DNA from: Achromobacter deleyi
GTDB taxonomy: Bacteria; Pseudomonadota; Gammaproteobacteria; Burkholderiales; Burkholderiaceae_B
Length of the DNA: 64,000 nucleotides
NCBI RefSeq assembly: GCF_016127315.1
Contig: NZ_CP065997.1
Coordinates: 930,001-994,000 of the forward strand
Direction: 5' to 3'
Shown here one piece after another: positions 1-7,591 of the stretch (its first letter is position 1; every line of letters begins with the position of its first letter). Both the position numbers and the translations under genes were made by a program. The notes under the pieces were generated by a model that did not search any database, was not told the origin of the DNA, and worked only from the letters and a program-made list of their open reading frames with translations.

Positions 1-704
1 CGGCCGGCCAGTTCCGGCGCGACGGCCGCCGGCGAGGCGTGGCGCTCGTCGCCATAGGCCAGGTGCTCGTAGATTTCGTCGGTCATCAGCCAGACCTGGG
101 GATGCCGCGCCAGCACCTGCGCCAACGCGCCCAATTCCTGCGCGCTGTACATGGCGCCGGTGGGATTGGACGGCGTGTTCAGCACCAGCCACCGGGTGCG
201 CGGCGTGATGGCGCGTTCCAGCGCCTCGGGCGTGAGCTTGAAGCCGTCGGCCTCCGGGCATGCCACCACCACCGGCGTGCCATCGTTGACCAGCACCATG
301 TCCGGATACGACACCCAGTACGGCGCGGGAATGATGACCTCGTCGCCGGCCTGCACGGTGGCGGCCAGCGCTGTGTGGAGCAGTTGCTTGGCGCCCACGC
401 CGACGATCAGTTCGTCGAGCCCGTAGTCCAGCCCGTTCTCGCGCTGGAACTTGGCGCGCACCGCTTCCAGCAGCGGCCGCGCGCCGGCCGACGCGGTGTA
501 GCGGATGTCGCCGCTGTTGAGCGCGTCGATGCCGGCCTGCACGATGTGCGTCGGCGTCGGCAGATCGGGCTCGCCCACGGTGAAGTCGATGATGTCGCGC
601 CCCTGCGCGCGCAGCTGGTCGACGCGAGTCTTGGCCGCCATGCTGGGCGAGGGCTTGATGGCGCGGGCGCGCGCCGCCAGCAACAAGGTGTCGGCGCCGC
701 TCAT
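1..704 (-). CDS. Pyridoxal-phosphate aminotransferase, N-terminal part (cut by window edge)
   Basis: Only the first ~234 residues are in the window; the reading frame leaves through position 1. The visible part looks like a class I/II (AspC/type Igamma) aminotransferase. It has an early FTVGEPDLPTP segment, the glycine-rich VGVGAKQLL stretch and the NTPSNPTGAMYS motif that contacts the cofactor and substrate. The PLP-binding lysine lies beyond the edge. The ATG at 704-702 overlaps the stop of the RraA-like gene by 4 bp (ATGA), so the two are almost certainly one transcript, with the aldolase gene first. The substrate cannot be read from this fragment. Pairing with an RraA-type aldolase suggests amino-acid or keto-acid catabolism, which is an inference. 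Confidence 0.85.
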   Translation of the reverse strand, partial: MSGADTLLLAARARAIKPSPSMAAKTRVDQLRAQGRDIIDFTVGEPDLPTPTHIVQAGIDALNSGDIRYTASAGARPLLEAVRAKFQRENGLDYGLDELIVGVGAKQLLHTALAATVQAGDEVIIPAPYWVSYPDMVLVNDGTPVVVACPEADGFKLTPEALERAITPRTRWLVLNTPSNPTGAMYSAQELGALAQVLARHPQVWLMTDEIYEHLAYGDERHASPAAVAPELAG

Positions 705-1375
705 GCCAATCCCTTGGCGGCGAATGCCGCCTGCATCCAGCTCTGCGTGCGATCGCCGCCGTCGATCTCGGCCATGATGCGCGCTTCCTTGTCGGCATGC
801 GCGTGCGCCGCGGCGATCAGCGCCGGCGCCTCGTCGGCCGCGAAGCTCACCAGGCCGTCCTCGTCGCCCACCACGATGTCGCCCGGATGGATCACCTGGC
901 CGCCGATGGACACCGGCACGTTGACCTCGCCCGGACCGTCCTTGTACGGGCCGCGATGGATATGGCCGCGCGCATAGCAGGGAAACGCGTCGGCCTCGAA
1001 CGCGCCGACGTCGCGGATGGCGCCGTCCACCACCACGCCGACGCAGCCGTGCGCCTGCAGGTAGCGCTTCATGATCTCGCCCAGCACCGCGTTGGACAGG
1101 TCGCCGCCGGCGTCCACCACCAGCACGTGGCCAGGCTGCACCTGCATCATGGCCTTGTAGATCATCAGATTGTCGCCGGGACGGGTCTTGACGGTGAGCG
1201 CGGTGCCGACCAGCTTGCCGGCGCGGTTGTAGCGATGCAGCCCGGCGATGCCTTCGCGGCGCGCCAGGTTGTCGCTGAGATGCGGGGTGACGATGCCGGC
1301 CAGCGCCTGCAGGATGGAATCGGGGGCAACGGGTGCGGCCGGCAATATGCGCGTGCCGGTGATGAGGGTGGCCAT
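701..1375 (-). CDS. RraA-like aldolase/decarboxylase family protein
   Basis: 224 aa, the usual length for the RraA / 4-hydroxy-4-methyl-2-oxoglutarate aldolase family. These are metal-dependent class II aldolases acting on branched hydroxy-oxo acids, with frequent oxaloacetate decarboxylase side activity. The family signature is present: DGAIRD at about 117-122 (the Arg-Asp pair that positions substrate and metal) and GDEDG at about 170-174. It reads away from the LysR gene at 1542 and is translationally coupled to the following aminotransferase. The RNase E inhibitor RraA itself is a homologue, but the catabolic context favours an aldolase. The exact substrate is not assignable. Confidence 0.82.
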   Translation of the reverse strand: MATLITGTRILPAAPVAPDSILQALAGIVTPHLSDNLARREGIAGLHRYNRAGKLVGTALTVKTRPGDNLMIYKAMMQVQPGHVLVVDAGGDLSNAVLGEIMKRYLQAHGCVGVVVDGAIRDVGAFEADAFPCYARGHIHRGPYKDGPGEVNVPVSIGGQVIHPGDIVVGDEDGLVSFAADEAPALIAAAHAHADKEARIMAEIDGGDRTQSWMQAAFAAKGLA

Positions 1376-1541
1376 GGCGGTCTGCGTAGTCCTGAAACGA
1401 ATGAGTCAGACCGCATGGTCGGCGCTTTCGGCGATCCGAAAAAGGGATTAAATTTCCACGAAATCCATCCCTTTTAGGAATATAAGGGTTATCACTTAGC
1501 GGAAATTTTGGAATGAATCAGACTTTCCTCGGGAGCGCCCG
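1376..1541. promoter_or_regulatory. Divergent promoter/operator region of the RraA-aminotransferase operon and lysR
   Basis: This 166-bp gap is strikingly AT-rich from about 1435 to 1510 compared with its surroundings. It carries a perfect 9-bp inverted repeat, AAAAGGGAT (1440-1448) and ATCCCTTTT (1467-1475), and a third half-site AAGGG at 1484-1488. Divergent LysR regulators normally bind such a gap, so this repeat is the best operator candidate. The assignment is inferred from position and symmetry only. Confidence 0.5.
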
Positions 1542-2438
1542 ATGCTGACTTTCAAGCAGATCGAGGCGCTTTACTGGACCGTGCGCCTGGGCACGTTCTC
1601 GGCCTCGGCGCAAAAGCTGCACACCACCCAGTCGGCCATCACCAAACGCATCCAGGAACTGGAAGCGGACTTCGACGTGGCCCTGTTCGACCGCTCCGGC
1701 CACCGCGCCGAACTGACCGCGCGCGGCCACGAGGTCTATGCCCTGGCCGAGGAAATGCTGGGCCACCGCGACCGCCTGCTGGTGCGCCTGAAGGGCCAGC
1801 ACACCCTGACCGGCACGTTCCGTTTCGGCATCACCGAGATCACCGCGATGACCTGGCTGCCGGCCCTGATCCGCCTGCTGCGCGCGCACTATCCGCGCAT
1901 CACGCTGGAGCCGCACATCGACCTGGGCGCGGACCTGCAGAAGCGCCTGCAGGCGGGCCAGCTGGACATGGCGTTCCTGCATGGCGAGTTCGCCGAGCCG
2001 GGCCTGGAGGTGGTGGCGCTGCAGCGCCTGGAGTTCGCCTGGATGGGCAGCCCCGACATGATCGACCCGAGCCGCGTCTACACGCCGGCGGACATCGCCA
2101 CCCTGCCGCTATTGCGCCAGAGCCGGGAGTCGGGCCTGAACATGATCTACGACGGCTGGCTCAAGCCGCATACGCCGGCCAGCAACATGTTCACCATCAA
2201 CAGCCTGATCGCGATGGCGGGCCTGACGGCGGCCGGCTTCGGGGTGAGTTGCCTGCCGCGGGATTATTTCGCGGAGATGGTGAGCGCGAGGCAGCTGGTG
2301 ATCGCGCGGACCAGCACGGCGGCGCCGCAGTCGGTGTATTGCGCGATGTACCGGAAGGGGGCTGATGATGCTTTTTGTGAGAGTGTTGCGGAGTTGGCGC
2401 GGAGTTGTTGTGATTTTTCTTCTAATGGGCGGCATTAG
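1542..2438 (+). CDS. LysR-family transcriptional regulator
   Basis: 298 aa, typical LysR length. The N-terminal 65 residues form the winged helix-turn-helix (starting MLTFKQIEALYWTVRLGTF, with SASAQKLHTTQSAITKRIQEL as the recognition segment). The remainder is the periplasmic-binding-protein-like co-inducer domain. It is transcribed divergently from the RraA-aminotransferase operon, the normal arrangement for a LysR protein controlling its neighbour. Codon use and GC drop slightly near the 3' end, where the gene runs into the repeat island. The inducer is unknown; a hydroxy-oxo acid linked to the operon is a reasonable guess. Confidence 0.9.
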   Translation: MLTFKQIEALYWTVRLGTFSASAQKLHTTQSAITKRIQELEADFDVALFDRSGHRAELTARGHEVYALAEEMLGHRDRLLVRLKGQHTLTGTFRFGITEITAMTWLPALIRLLRAHYPRITLEPHIDLGADLQKRLQAGQLDMAFLHGEFAEPGLEVVALQRLEFAWMGSPDMIDPSRVYTPADIATLPLLRQSRESGLNMIYDGWLKPHTPASNMFTINSLIAMAGLTAAGFGVSCLPRDYFAEMVSARQLVIARTSTAAPQSVYCAMYRKGADDAFCESVAELARSCCDFSSNGRH

Positions 2439-2455
2439 AAACGGGGGGTGAAGTT

Positions 2456-2800
2456 GGTTCTTAAGGCGCGCGTGGTGGGGTCGGTGGGGGATGGCGGGGC
2501 TACGATTGCGGTCCGGAGCGTTCGCTCCGGACTGCCCCTTCCTCATCTTCGTCACAGCCTTCGGCTGTTCCTTCAGATTCCGTCGGGCGCATCTACACGC
2601 CCCGCCATCCCCCACCGCCCCCACCACGCGCTCGCGATGAGACTTAGCTACGGGCTTTGGGGCGAGCTGTGTGCTTGGCGTGTTGGTGCAACGTCAGGGC
2701 TGGGGGAGAGATTTGCGGGGCCCGCCCCAAAAGGCCGCGCGGGCGGCCGTTTGGGGCTTACGCGGTGTCTTGCGTCTGCCCGATGACGCTCTCGCGTGTG
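2456..2800 (-). repeat. Composite repeat, copy 1 (branched palindrome + spacer + GC hairpin)
   Basis: Reading the minus strand, this 345-bp unit matches 29663-30008 almost base for base by eye and 20401-20733 more loosely. It holds the short hairpin at 2724-2757 (core GGCCGCCCGCGCGGCC), a spacer of about 90 bp, and a large palindrome at 2468-2631. The outer palindrome stem pairs over about 33 bp. The inside holds a GTCCGGAGCG/CGCTCCGGAC hairpin and a CAGCCgaaGGCTG hairpin. Small open frames encoding SGANAPDRN-like peptides fall on the inner hairpin in every copy and are not genes. Confidence 0.85.
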
Positions 2801-2811
2801 GCAACGACGGA

Positions 2812-2925
2812 ACCGCTTGCGATTGAAAGCCTGTCGGCACCTCGACTGTTTGTGGTCGGCGCGAGCGGCTCGCCACGCGCAATACGCTTTCCGCCGCGCC
2901 GACCACCACCGCCCCTCCCCCACGA
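2812..2925 (+). repeat. Third repeat module, copy 1 (GTGGTCGGCGC inverted repeat)
   Basis: An 11-bp perfect inverted repeat, GTGGTCGGCGC (2852-2862) and GCGCCGACCAC (2896-2906), encloses about 33 bp. The whole segment, including a preceding stretch ending CTGTTTGTGG, is repeated in the opposite orientation around 29140-29260. It lies between composite copy 1 and the palindrome at 2941-3120. No coding function is apparent. Confidence 0.75.
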
Positions 2926-2940
2926 CGTGCGGCACCATCA

Positions 2941-3120
2941 CGTAGCCCCTCGGTCGGGCGGACCCGATGGCGGGCAACCTCGATGCGCCCGACGGAATCC
3001 GAAGGCAGCCGCCGCCAGGCGGCAACGAGGATGAGGCAGGGGCAGTCCGGAGCGAACGCTCCGGACTGCAATCGTGGGCGCCCGCCATCGGGTCCGCCCG
3101 ACCGAGGGGCGACCTACGAA
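2941..3120 (-). repeat. Large branched palindrome, copy 2
   Basis: Outer arms 2943-2975 and 3080-3112 pair almost perfectly. They belong to a different sequence class (beginning AGCCCCTCGGTCGGGCGG) from those of copies 1, 3 and 5. The interior keeps the family signature: GCGCCCGACGGAATCCGAAGG, a short CAGCCGCC/GGCGGC hairpin and the GTCCGGAGCG/CGCTCCGGAC hairpin. The closest relative is 28794-28973, in reverse orientation. The copy ends about 60 bp from the plsC stop and could lie on the 3' end of that transcript. Confidence 0.85.
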
Positions 3121-3181
3121 AATCTACGACGCCAAAAAGAAAGACCTAGAACCGAACGTTCAAGCCCACAAAGCAGCACCC

Positions 3182-3922
3182 TCAAAGCACCGCCTGAATC
3201 GCATCCCGAGCCTGATGCGACAGTTCCAACCGCGTCGGCAACGTCCCATCCGCATGCGTCGTCGCCAATACCGGCAAGAACAGCACTTCCACCGACAGCC
3301 CCGTCGTCCCCATCACACGCCAGAGATTCGCCACCAGCGTTTCCTCGCCAACGAACGCCGCGAAACCGCTGCGTTCGCCGTGTTGCAGGAAGCGCAGGGC
3401 CACCGGCTGGATTTCGACCGCGGCCGAGCGGGCCGGCTCGAACAGGCTTGCGTGGAACGGGCGCAGGGTGAAACCTTCGCTCGTCGTGCCTTCCGGGAAC
3501 AGGCCCACCGCGTCGCCCTGCTTGAAGCGCGCCTGCATCGACTCGCCCATCGCGTGCACCGCGTGGCGCTGCCCGCGTTCGATGAACAGCGTGCCCGCGC
3601 CCGCCACCAGCCAGCCGATCACCGGCCAGCTGCGGATCTCGCTCTTGGCCACGAACGACGTCGCGCGCGCCGAATTCAGCACGAAGATATCGATCCACGA
3701 CACGTGGTTCGCCACCAGCAGCACCGGACCCGTCATGCGCGGCTCGCCCTTGAAGACGACCCGCAGGCCACAGGCAGCCATCAGGCAGCGCGACCAGGTA
3801 CGGTTCAGCCAGGCCCGCGACTTCGGGCGCAGCAGCGGATACACCAGGCCCACGCACAGCAGGCCGAAGACAATCAACGGCACCACCAGCATCAGGCGAA
3901 GGACAAAGCGCAGCAGCTTCAA
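3182..3922 (-). CDS. plsC: 1-acyl-sn-glycerol-3-phosphate acyltransferase (PlsC family)
   Basis: 246 aa from a TTG start at 3922-3920 that overlaps the upstream stop by 4 bp (TTGA). The next in-frame ATG is ten codons later. A hydrophobic N-terminal segment (about 8-30) anchors it to the inner membrane. The acyltransferase motifs are NHVSWID (72-78, the catalytic His-Asp) and FPEGTT (142-147, glycerol-phosphate binding). The enzyme acylates lysophosphatidic acid to phosphatidic acid. Bacteria of this group usually carry several PlsC paralogues, so this may be an accessory copy. It is last in the rubredoxin-algH-ruvX-pyrB-pyrC operon. Confidence 0.9.
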   Translation of the reverse strand: MKLLRFVLRLMLVVPLIVFGLLCVGLVYPLLRPKSRAWLNRTWSRCLMAACGLRVVFKGEPRMTGPVLLVANHVSWIDIFVLNSARATSFVAKSEIRSWPVIGWLVAGAGTLFIERGQRHAVHAMGESMQARFKQGDAVGLFPEGTTSEGFTLRPFHASLFEPARSAAVEIQPVALRFLQHGERSGFAAFVGEETLVANLWRVMGTTGLSVEVLFLPVLATTHADGTLPTRLELSHQARDAIQAVL

Positions 3923-5223
3923 ACAGGGGTCTCCCAGGCCGGGCGGCCACTCACCAGGGTGGCGCGGACACGACCGGGCAGCATCATACCCGCGAACGGC
4001 GTATGGCGGCTGTGGCTTTGCAGCGCGCCGGGCGTCACCAGCCATTCGGCCTCCAGGTCCACCAGGCACAGGTCGGCCGGCGCCCCCGCGCCCAGTTGCC
4101 CCAGGCCCGCCAATGCCGGCGACAGGCCGCGCAGCACCGCCGCCGGCCCCGACGTCACCCGGGCCAGCGCCTGCGGCAGCGGCAGACGGGCGTCGCGGGC
4201 CCATTTCAGCGCCAGCGACAGCAGCAATTCCAGGCCCGTGGCGCCGGGCTGCGAGTGCGGGAACGGGACGGACTTGCCGGCATCGTCCACCACCGCATGG
4301 TCCGAACACAGGGCGTCCACCAGCCCCTCGCGCAGCGCCGCCTGGATCGCGTCGCGATCGCGCTGGCCGTGCAGCGGTGGGCGCAGGTGGAAATCCGTAT
4401 TGAAATAACCGATGTCCACGTCCGTCAGGTGCAGGCTGTTGGCCGAGACGTCGGCGCTGACCGGCAGCCCTTCGCGGCGCGCGGCGCGCAGCAGTTCCAG
4501 GCCGCGAGCGGTGGACAGGCGCGACAGGTGCACGCGGGCGCCGGTGGCGCGCTGCAACTCGAAAATCGTCTGCAGGGCCAGCGCCTCGGCTTGCGGCGGC
4601 AGGCCTTCCAGGCCCAGGCGGTCGGCATAGGCGCCGGCGGAGACCACCGCGCCCTGCGCCAGCCAGGGATCCTGCGGCCGCAGCCACAGCGCCAGGCCCT
4701 GCCCGGCGGCATGGCCCATGGCGCCCCACAGCACCCGGGTGTCGACGATGCCGGACTCGCCCTGCGAGAACGCCACGCAGCCGGCCTGCGCCAGCAGGCC
4801 CATTTCGGCCAGCGTCTCGCCGCGCAGGCCGACCGTCAGCGCGCCAAGCGGCAGCACCCGGCCGTGCCCGGCCGGCGCCTCGCGCAGCAGCGCCTCGATC
4901 TTGGCCGGTTCGTCCAGCGGCGTGGCGGCGTCCGGCGGCAGGGCCAGCGTGGTCACGCCGCCCGCTAGCGCGGCGCGCAACTCGGCGGCGGACAGGCGGG
5001 CCTCGGCCGCCGCGCCGGCGTCCTGGCGCAGCACGCGCGCCGACAGGTCCACCAAGCCCGGCAGGACGGCCAGGCCGGCGGCGTCGATGCGGCGGTCGGC
5101 CTGGAAGCCGTCGGGCGCCTGGCCGACCGCCGCCACGCGGCCGTCGGCGATGAACAGGTCCTGCTGGCCGTCGAGATCGTGGGCCGGGTCGATCAGGCGG
5201 CCATTGGCGATGTGCAGCCTCAT
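3919..5223 (-). CDS. pyrC: Dihydroorotase-like protein lacking zinc ligands (PyrC' type)
   Basis: 434 aa, dihydroorotase/amidohydrolase fold. The family opens its barrel with PGLxDxHxH, whose two histidines bind zinc. Here residues 55-64 read PGLVDLSARV, so both ligands are gone. The later DALCSDHA segment of the family is kept. Such metal-less homologues (PyrC', PyrX) are known in Pseudomonas as non-catalytic subunits that hold a PyrB dodecamer together. It starts at the ATG overlapping the pyrB stop (ATGA) and is followed by plsC. Unusually, its PyrB partner is also degenerate, so the standard structural role may not apply. Confidence 0.85.
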   Translation of the reverse strand: MRLHIANGRLIDPAHDLDGQQDLFIADGRVAAVGQAPDGFQADRRIDAAGLAVLPGLVDLSARVLRQDAGAAAEARLSAAELRAALAGGVTTLALPPDAATPLDEPAKIEALLREAPAGHGRVLPLGALTVGLRGETLAEMGLLAQAGCVAFSQGESGIVDTRVLWGAMGHAAGQGLALWLRPQDPWLAQGAVVSAGAYADRLGLEGLPPQAEALALQTIFELQRATGARVHLSRLSTARGLELLRAARREGLPVSADVSANSLHLTDVDIGYFNTDFHLRPPLHGQRDRDAIQAALREGLVDALCSDHAVVDDAGKSVPFPHSQPGATGLELLLSLALKWARDARLPLPQALARVTSGPAAVLRGLSPALAGLGQLGAGAPADLCLVDLEAEWLVTPGALQSHSRHTPFAGMMLPGRVRATLVSGRPAWETPV

Positions 5224-6206
5224 GCGGCGACTCCCGTCAGCACGCTCAGGGCGGCCAGGCGCAAATGACGTTCGGACCGGGCCAGGCCGGCCTCGATGTC
5301 GCCCAGGCCGGCGGCGACGTCGCCATCGACCTCGATGCCCGGCGTCAGCGCGGCGGCGGGCAGCAGCAGGGCATCGGGCCGGGCCAGCGCCAGGCGGGCC
5401 GGCGTCAGGCCATGGCTGGCGGCGTATTCGCGCGCCGACGGCAGCAGCGCGCCGCTCATGCGCTCGGCGCGCAGGGGCAGCACGATCACGACGTCGGCCT
5501 CGGCCAGGCATTCGTGCAGCGTGGCGCAGGCCCGCACGCCCAGCTGCGGCAGGCCGTCGGGCAACAGGGTGCGCGGCGCGGCGGCGCGCACTTCGGGCAC
5601 GCCCAGGGTGGTCATGGCGTGAATCAGGCTGCGGGCCACGGCGCTGTGGCGGATATCGCCCACCAGCGCCACGGCCAGGTTGGTCAGGTCGTGCCTGGCC
5701 TGCAGCATCGCCTGCACGCGGGCCAGCGCCGGCAGCGGATCGGCGTGCGCGCCGTCGCCGGCGTTGAGGATGCGCAGGCCCGGCGCGCGGGCGCCGGCCG
5801 CGCTGACGGCGGCGCCGCTGGCCGGATGCCGCAGCACCAGGATGCCGGCCGGCAGGCCGGCGGCGACCGCGGCGGGAGACAGCGCGGCGTGGGCGGCGGC
5901 AAGATCGCCGGCGCCCACGCCGTGGCCGCGGTCCACCCCGGCGTCGGCGCCCGGGCCATTGGCCTGCAGCGCCACGGGCCGCAGGCCCAGGCGCGCGGCG
6001 GCGGCCTCGAAGTCCTGGCGCAGGCCGGCATCGCCGGCGGGCAGGCTCAGGAACATGGGCAGGTCGGCGTCGGCGAGGGCAGGCGTGCCGTCGGCGGCGA
6101 ACTTGGTCGCCGTGTCCAACAGCCGTTCGACATGGCGTCGCGGCAGCCCTTCCGTCGTCAGCAGATGCAGCAGTTCGCCCCGGCGGTCGAGTTGCGGATT
6201 GAGCAT
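5220..6206 (-). CDS. pyrB: Aspartate carbamoyltransferase homologue with erased active site
   Basis: 328 aa. The N-terminus (MLNPQLDRRGELLHLLTTEG), NAGDG at about 148-152, VGDIRHSAVARS at 182-193, HAMTTLGVPEV and GALLPSAREY identify it as PyrB. The catalytic elements are missing. The STRTR carbamoyl-phosphate loop is replaced around residues 53-63 by LSLPAGDAGLR. No SxKGES loop exists. HPTQ after NAGDGxHA reads DPLP. The LRxQxER segment reads LPLRAER, and HPGPxNRG reads LPAAALTPG. The frame is fully open, with ATGA overlap to the next gene. A functional ATCase must therefore be encoded elsewhere. It could be a regulatory or structural pseudoenzyme, or an early-stage decaying gene. Confidence 0.85.
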   Translation of the reverse strand: MLNPQLDRRGELLHLLTTEGLPRRHVERLLDTATKFAADGTPALADADLPMFLSLPAGDAGLRQDFEAAAARLGLRPVALQANGPGADAGVDRGHGVGAGDLAAAHAALSPAAVAAGLPAGILVLRHPASGAAVSAAGARAPGLRILNAGDGAHADPLPALARVQAMLQARHDLTNLAVALVGDIRHSAVARSLIHAMTTLGVPEVRAAAPRTLLPDGLPQLGVRACATLHECLAEADVVIVLPLRAERMSGALLPSAREYAASHGLTPARLALARPDALLLPAAALTPGIEVDGDVAAGLGDIEAGLARSERHLRLAALSVLTGVAA

Positions 6207-6225
6207 GGCCGGGCCGGCGTCGGCG

Positions 6226-6627
6226 TCAGGGCGCCGGCGGCTTGTCCAGGTAGCGTTGCAGGATAACGGCGGCCGCCATCGCGTCGTCGGCCGCGTGCGT
6301 GCCCAGCAGGCGCTGGGCCTCCATGCTGGAACCGCGCTCGTCGACCAGCTCCACCGCGATGCCGAAGCGGCCGTGCAGCTGGTTGGCGAAGCGGCGGCAG
6401 CGCGCCGTGGCGGGCTGCTCGCCGCCGTCGGCGTCGAGCGCCAGGCCGACCACCACGCGATGCGGCTGCCATTCCCGCAGCAGCGCCTCGATGCGCGCGA
6501 AGCGCGCATCGCGCACCTCGCTGAAGATGATCTCCAGCGGCCGCGCATGGCCGGTCAGCGTATTGCCGATGGCCACGCCGATTTTCTTCTCGCCGAAATC
6601 GAATGCCAGCAGGGTCTCTTCAGGCAT
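6226..6627 (-). CDS. ruvX: Putative pre-16S rRNA nuclease / Holliday junction resolvase-like RuvX (YqgF)
   Basis: 133 aa, RNase H-like fold. The acidic motifs are AFDFGEKKIGVAIG near the N-terminus, VVVGLAL in the middle, then VDERGSS and ADDAMAAAVILQRYL at the C-terminal end. YqgF trims the 5' end of 16S rRNA in E. coli and is essential there. The start overlaps the algH 3' end by 8 bp. In Pseudomonas the order is algH-yqgF-pyrR-pyrB-pyrC'. The same order is kept here, but pyrR is absent and pyrB follows after 19 bp. Confidence 0.92.
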   Translation of the reverse strand: MPEETLLAFDFGEKKIGVAIGNTLTGHARPLEIIFSEVRDARFARIEALLREWQPHRVVVGLALDADGGEQPATARCRRFANQLHGRFGIAVELVDERGSSMEAQRLLGTHAADDAMAAAVILQRYLDKPPAP

Positions 6628-7210
6628 GGCCCGCGTCGCCGGCCAGCATCACAGGATCGATGCCCAGCAGCTTGAGCGCCGCGGGGTAGCGATCCTCGGG
6701 CGGCACGTCGAAGATGATGTGGTCGTCGGCGCCGACCGACAGCCAGGCGTTCTGGCCCATTTCGCTTTCGAGCTGGCCGGCGCCCCAGCCGGCGTAGCCC
6801 AGCGTGACCAGCATGCGGGCGGGCCCGTTGCCGTCCGCCACCGCTTGCAGCACGTCGCGCGAGGTGGTCAGGGCCATGGCGCCGAGCTTGATGCTGGAGC
6901 TGTAGTCGCCCGCGGGCGCGTGCAGCACGAAACCGCGGTCGGTCTGCACCGGACCGCCGAAGAACACCAGCGTGTCCTTGACGGGGCCGATCTCGAGCGT
7001 CAGGTCGATGCGCTCGAACAGCGTGCCCAGGGTCAGGTCGGTGGGCCGGTTGATGACCAGGCCCAACGCGCCGCGCTCGCTGTGTTCGCAGACATAGATG
7101 ACCGAGCCGGCCAGGCTGCCCTCGACCATGCCCGGCATGGCGATCAGGAACTGGTTGGCGAAGTTGGCGGCCTGCTGCGTATTGGCCTCTTCGTGGTGTT
7201 TTTCCGTCAT
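6620..7210 (-). CDS. algH: AlgH/YqgE (UPF0301) family protein
   Basis: 196 aa, full length for the family. Recognisable are FLIAMPGM, the SVIYVCEHSERGALGLVINRP block and the FFGGPVQTDRGFVLH block. AlgH was named for an effect on alginate regulation in Pseudomonas; the biochemical role remains uncertain. It sits between rubredoxin (62 bp upstream) and ruvX (overlapping), the widespread algH-yqgF pairing. Confidence 0.93.
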   Translation of the reverse strand: MTEKHHEEANTQQAANFANQFLIAMPGMVEGSLAGSVIYVCEHSERGALGLVINRPTDLTLGTLFERIDLTLEIGPVKDTLVFFGGPVQTDRGFVLHAPAGDYSSSIKLGAMALTTSRDVLQAVADGNGPARMLVTLGYAGWGAGQLESEMGQNAWLSVGADDHIIFDVPPEDRYPAALKLLGIDPVMLAGDAGHA

Positions 7211-7271
7211 GGCAACCCCCTCTTGGGTAGTCAGATCGAACCGCCTTGGCGGAAGACGTCGGCGCTGCGCG

Positions 7272-7436
7272 TCAGATTTCCATCAGTTCGAAGTCCTCTT
7301 TGCGGGCGCCGCATTCAGGACAGACCCAGTTCGGCGGCACATCTTCCCAGCGGGTGCCGGGCGCGATGCCTTCGTCGGGCAGGCCAGCCTCTTCGTCGTA
7401 GACCCAGCCACAAATCAGACACATCCAAGTACGCAT
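7272..7436 (-). CDS. Rubredoxin
   Basis: 54 aa, beginning MRTWMCLICGWVYDEEAG. The two metal-binding knuckles are CLICG and CPECGA, which hold a single Fe(Cys)4 centre. This is a one-electron carrier in the cytoplasm. The gene precedes algH on the same strand and is the first gene of the run down to plsC. The reductase partner is not in the window. The assignment is certain despite the small size. Confidence 0.95.
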   Translation of the reverse strand: MRTWMCLICGWVYDEEAGLPDEGIAPGTRWEDVPPNWVCPECGARKEDFELMEI

Positions 7437-7591
7437 AGTTCTCTCTTACATCAATTCCCTGCCGTCGTCCCCGCAACGGGGCAAAGGCGGGAGGCATCCA
7501 TTAGAATGGGGACAATCTTACCGAAACCCAATAGGGGTTCCCCTGATTCTCCGCAAATGAGTCCGGGCACCCTTACTCTAGCGCTGTCCAC
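7437..7591. promoter_or_regulatory. Divergent promoter region rubredoxin-algH / thiD
   Basis: This 155-bp gap between outward-facing genes must hold promoters for both operons. It is moderately AT-rich around 7495-7560. No thiamine-pyrophosphate riboswitch signature (CTGAGA with its paired helices) is visible, and the space is tight for one, so thiD-thiE are probably not riboswitch-controlled from here. Confidence 0.4.

Noticed and set aside
2983..3471. Small frames encoding QSGANAPDRN-like peptides at each palindrome copy
   Set aside because: They are translations of the conserved GTCCGGAGCG hairpin in different copies and strands, so repetition reflects the DNA element and not a protein family.
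5220..6548. 442-residue version of the PyrB homologue
   Set aside because: The extra N-terminal part overlaps ruvX in another frame. The family N-terminus begins at the ATG at 6206.
7437..7591. TPP riboswitch before thiD
   Set aside because: No CTGAGA core or matching helices; the gap is short and shared with a divergent promoter.
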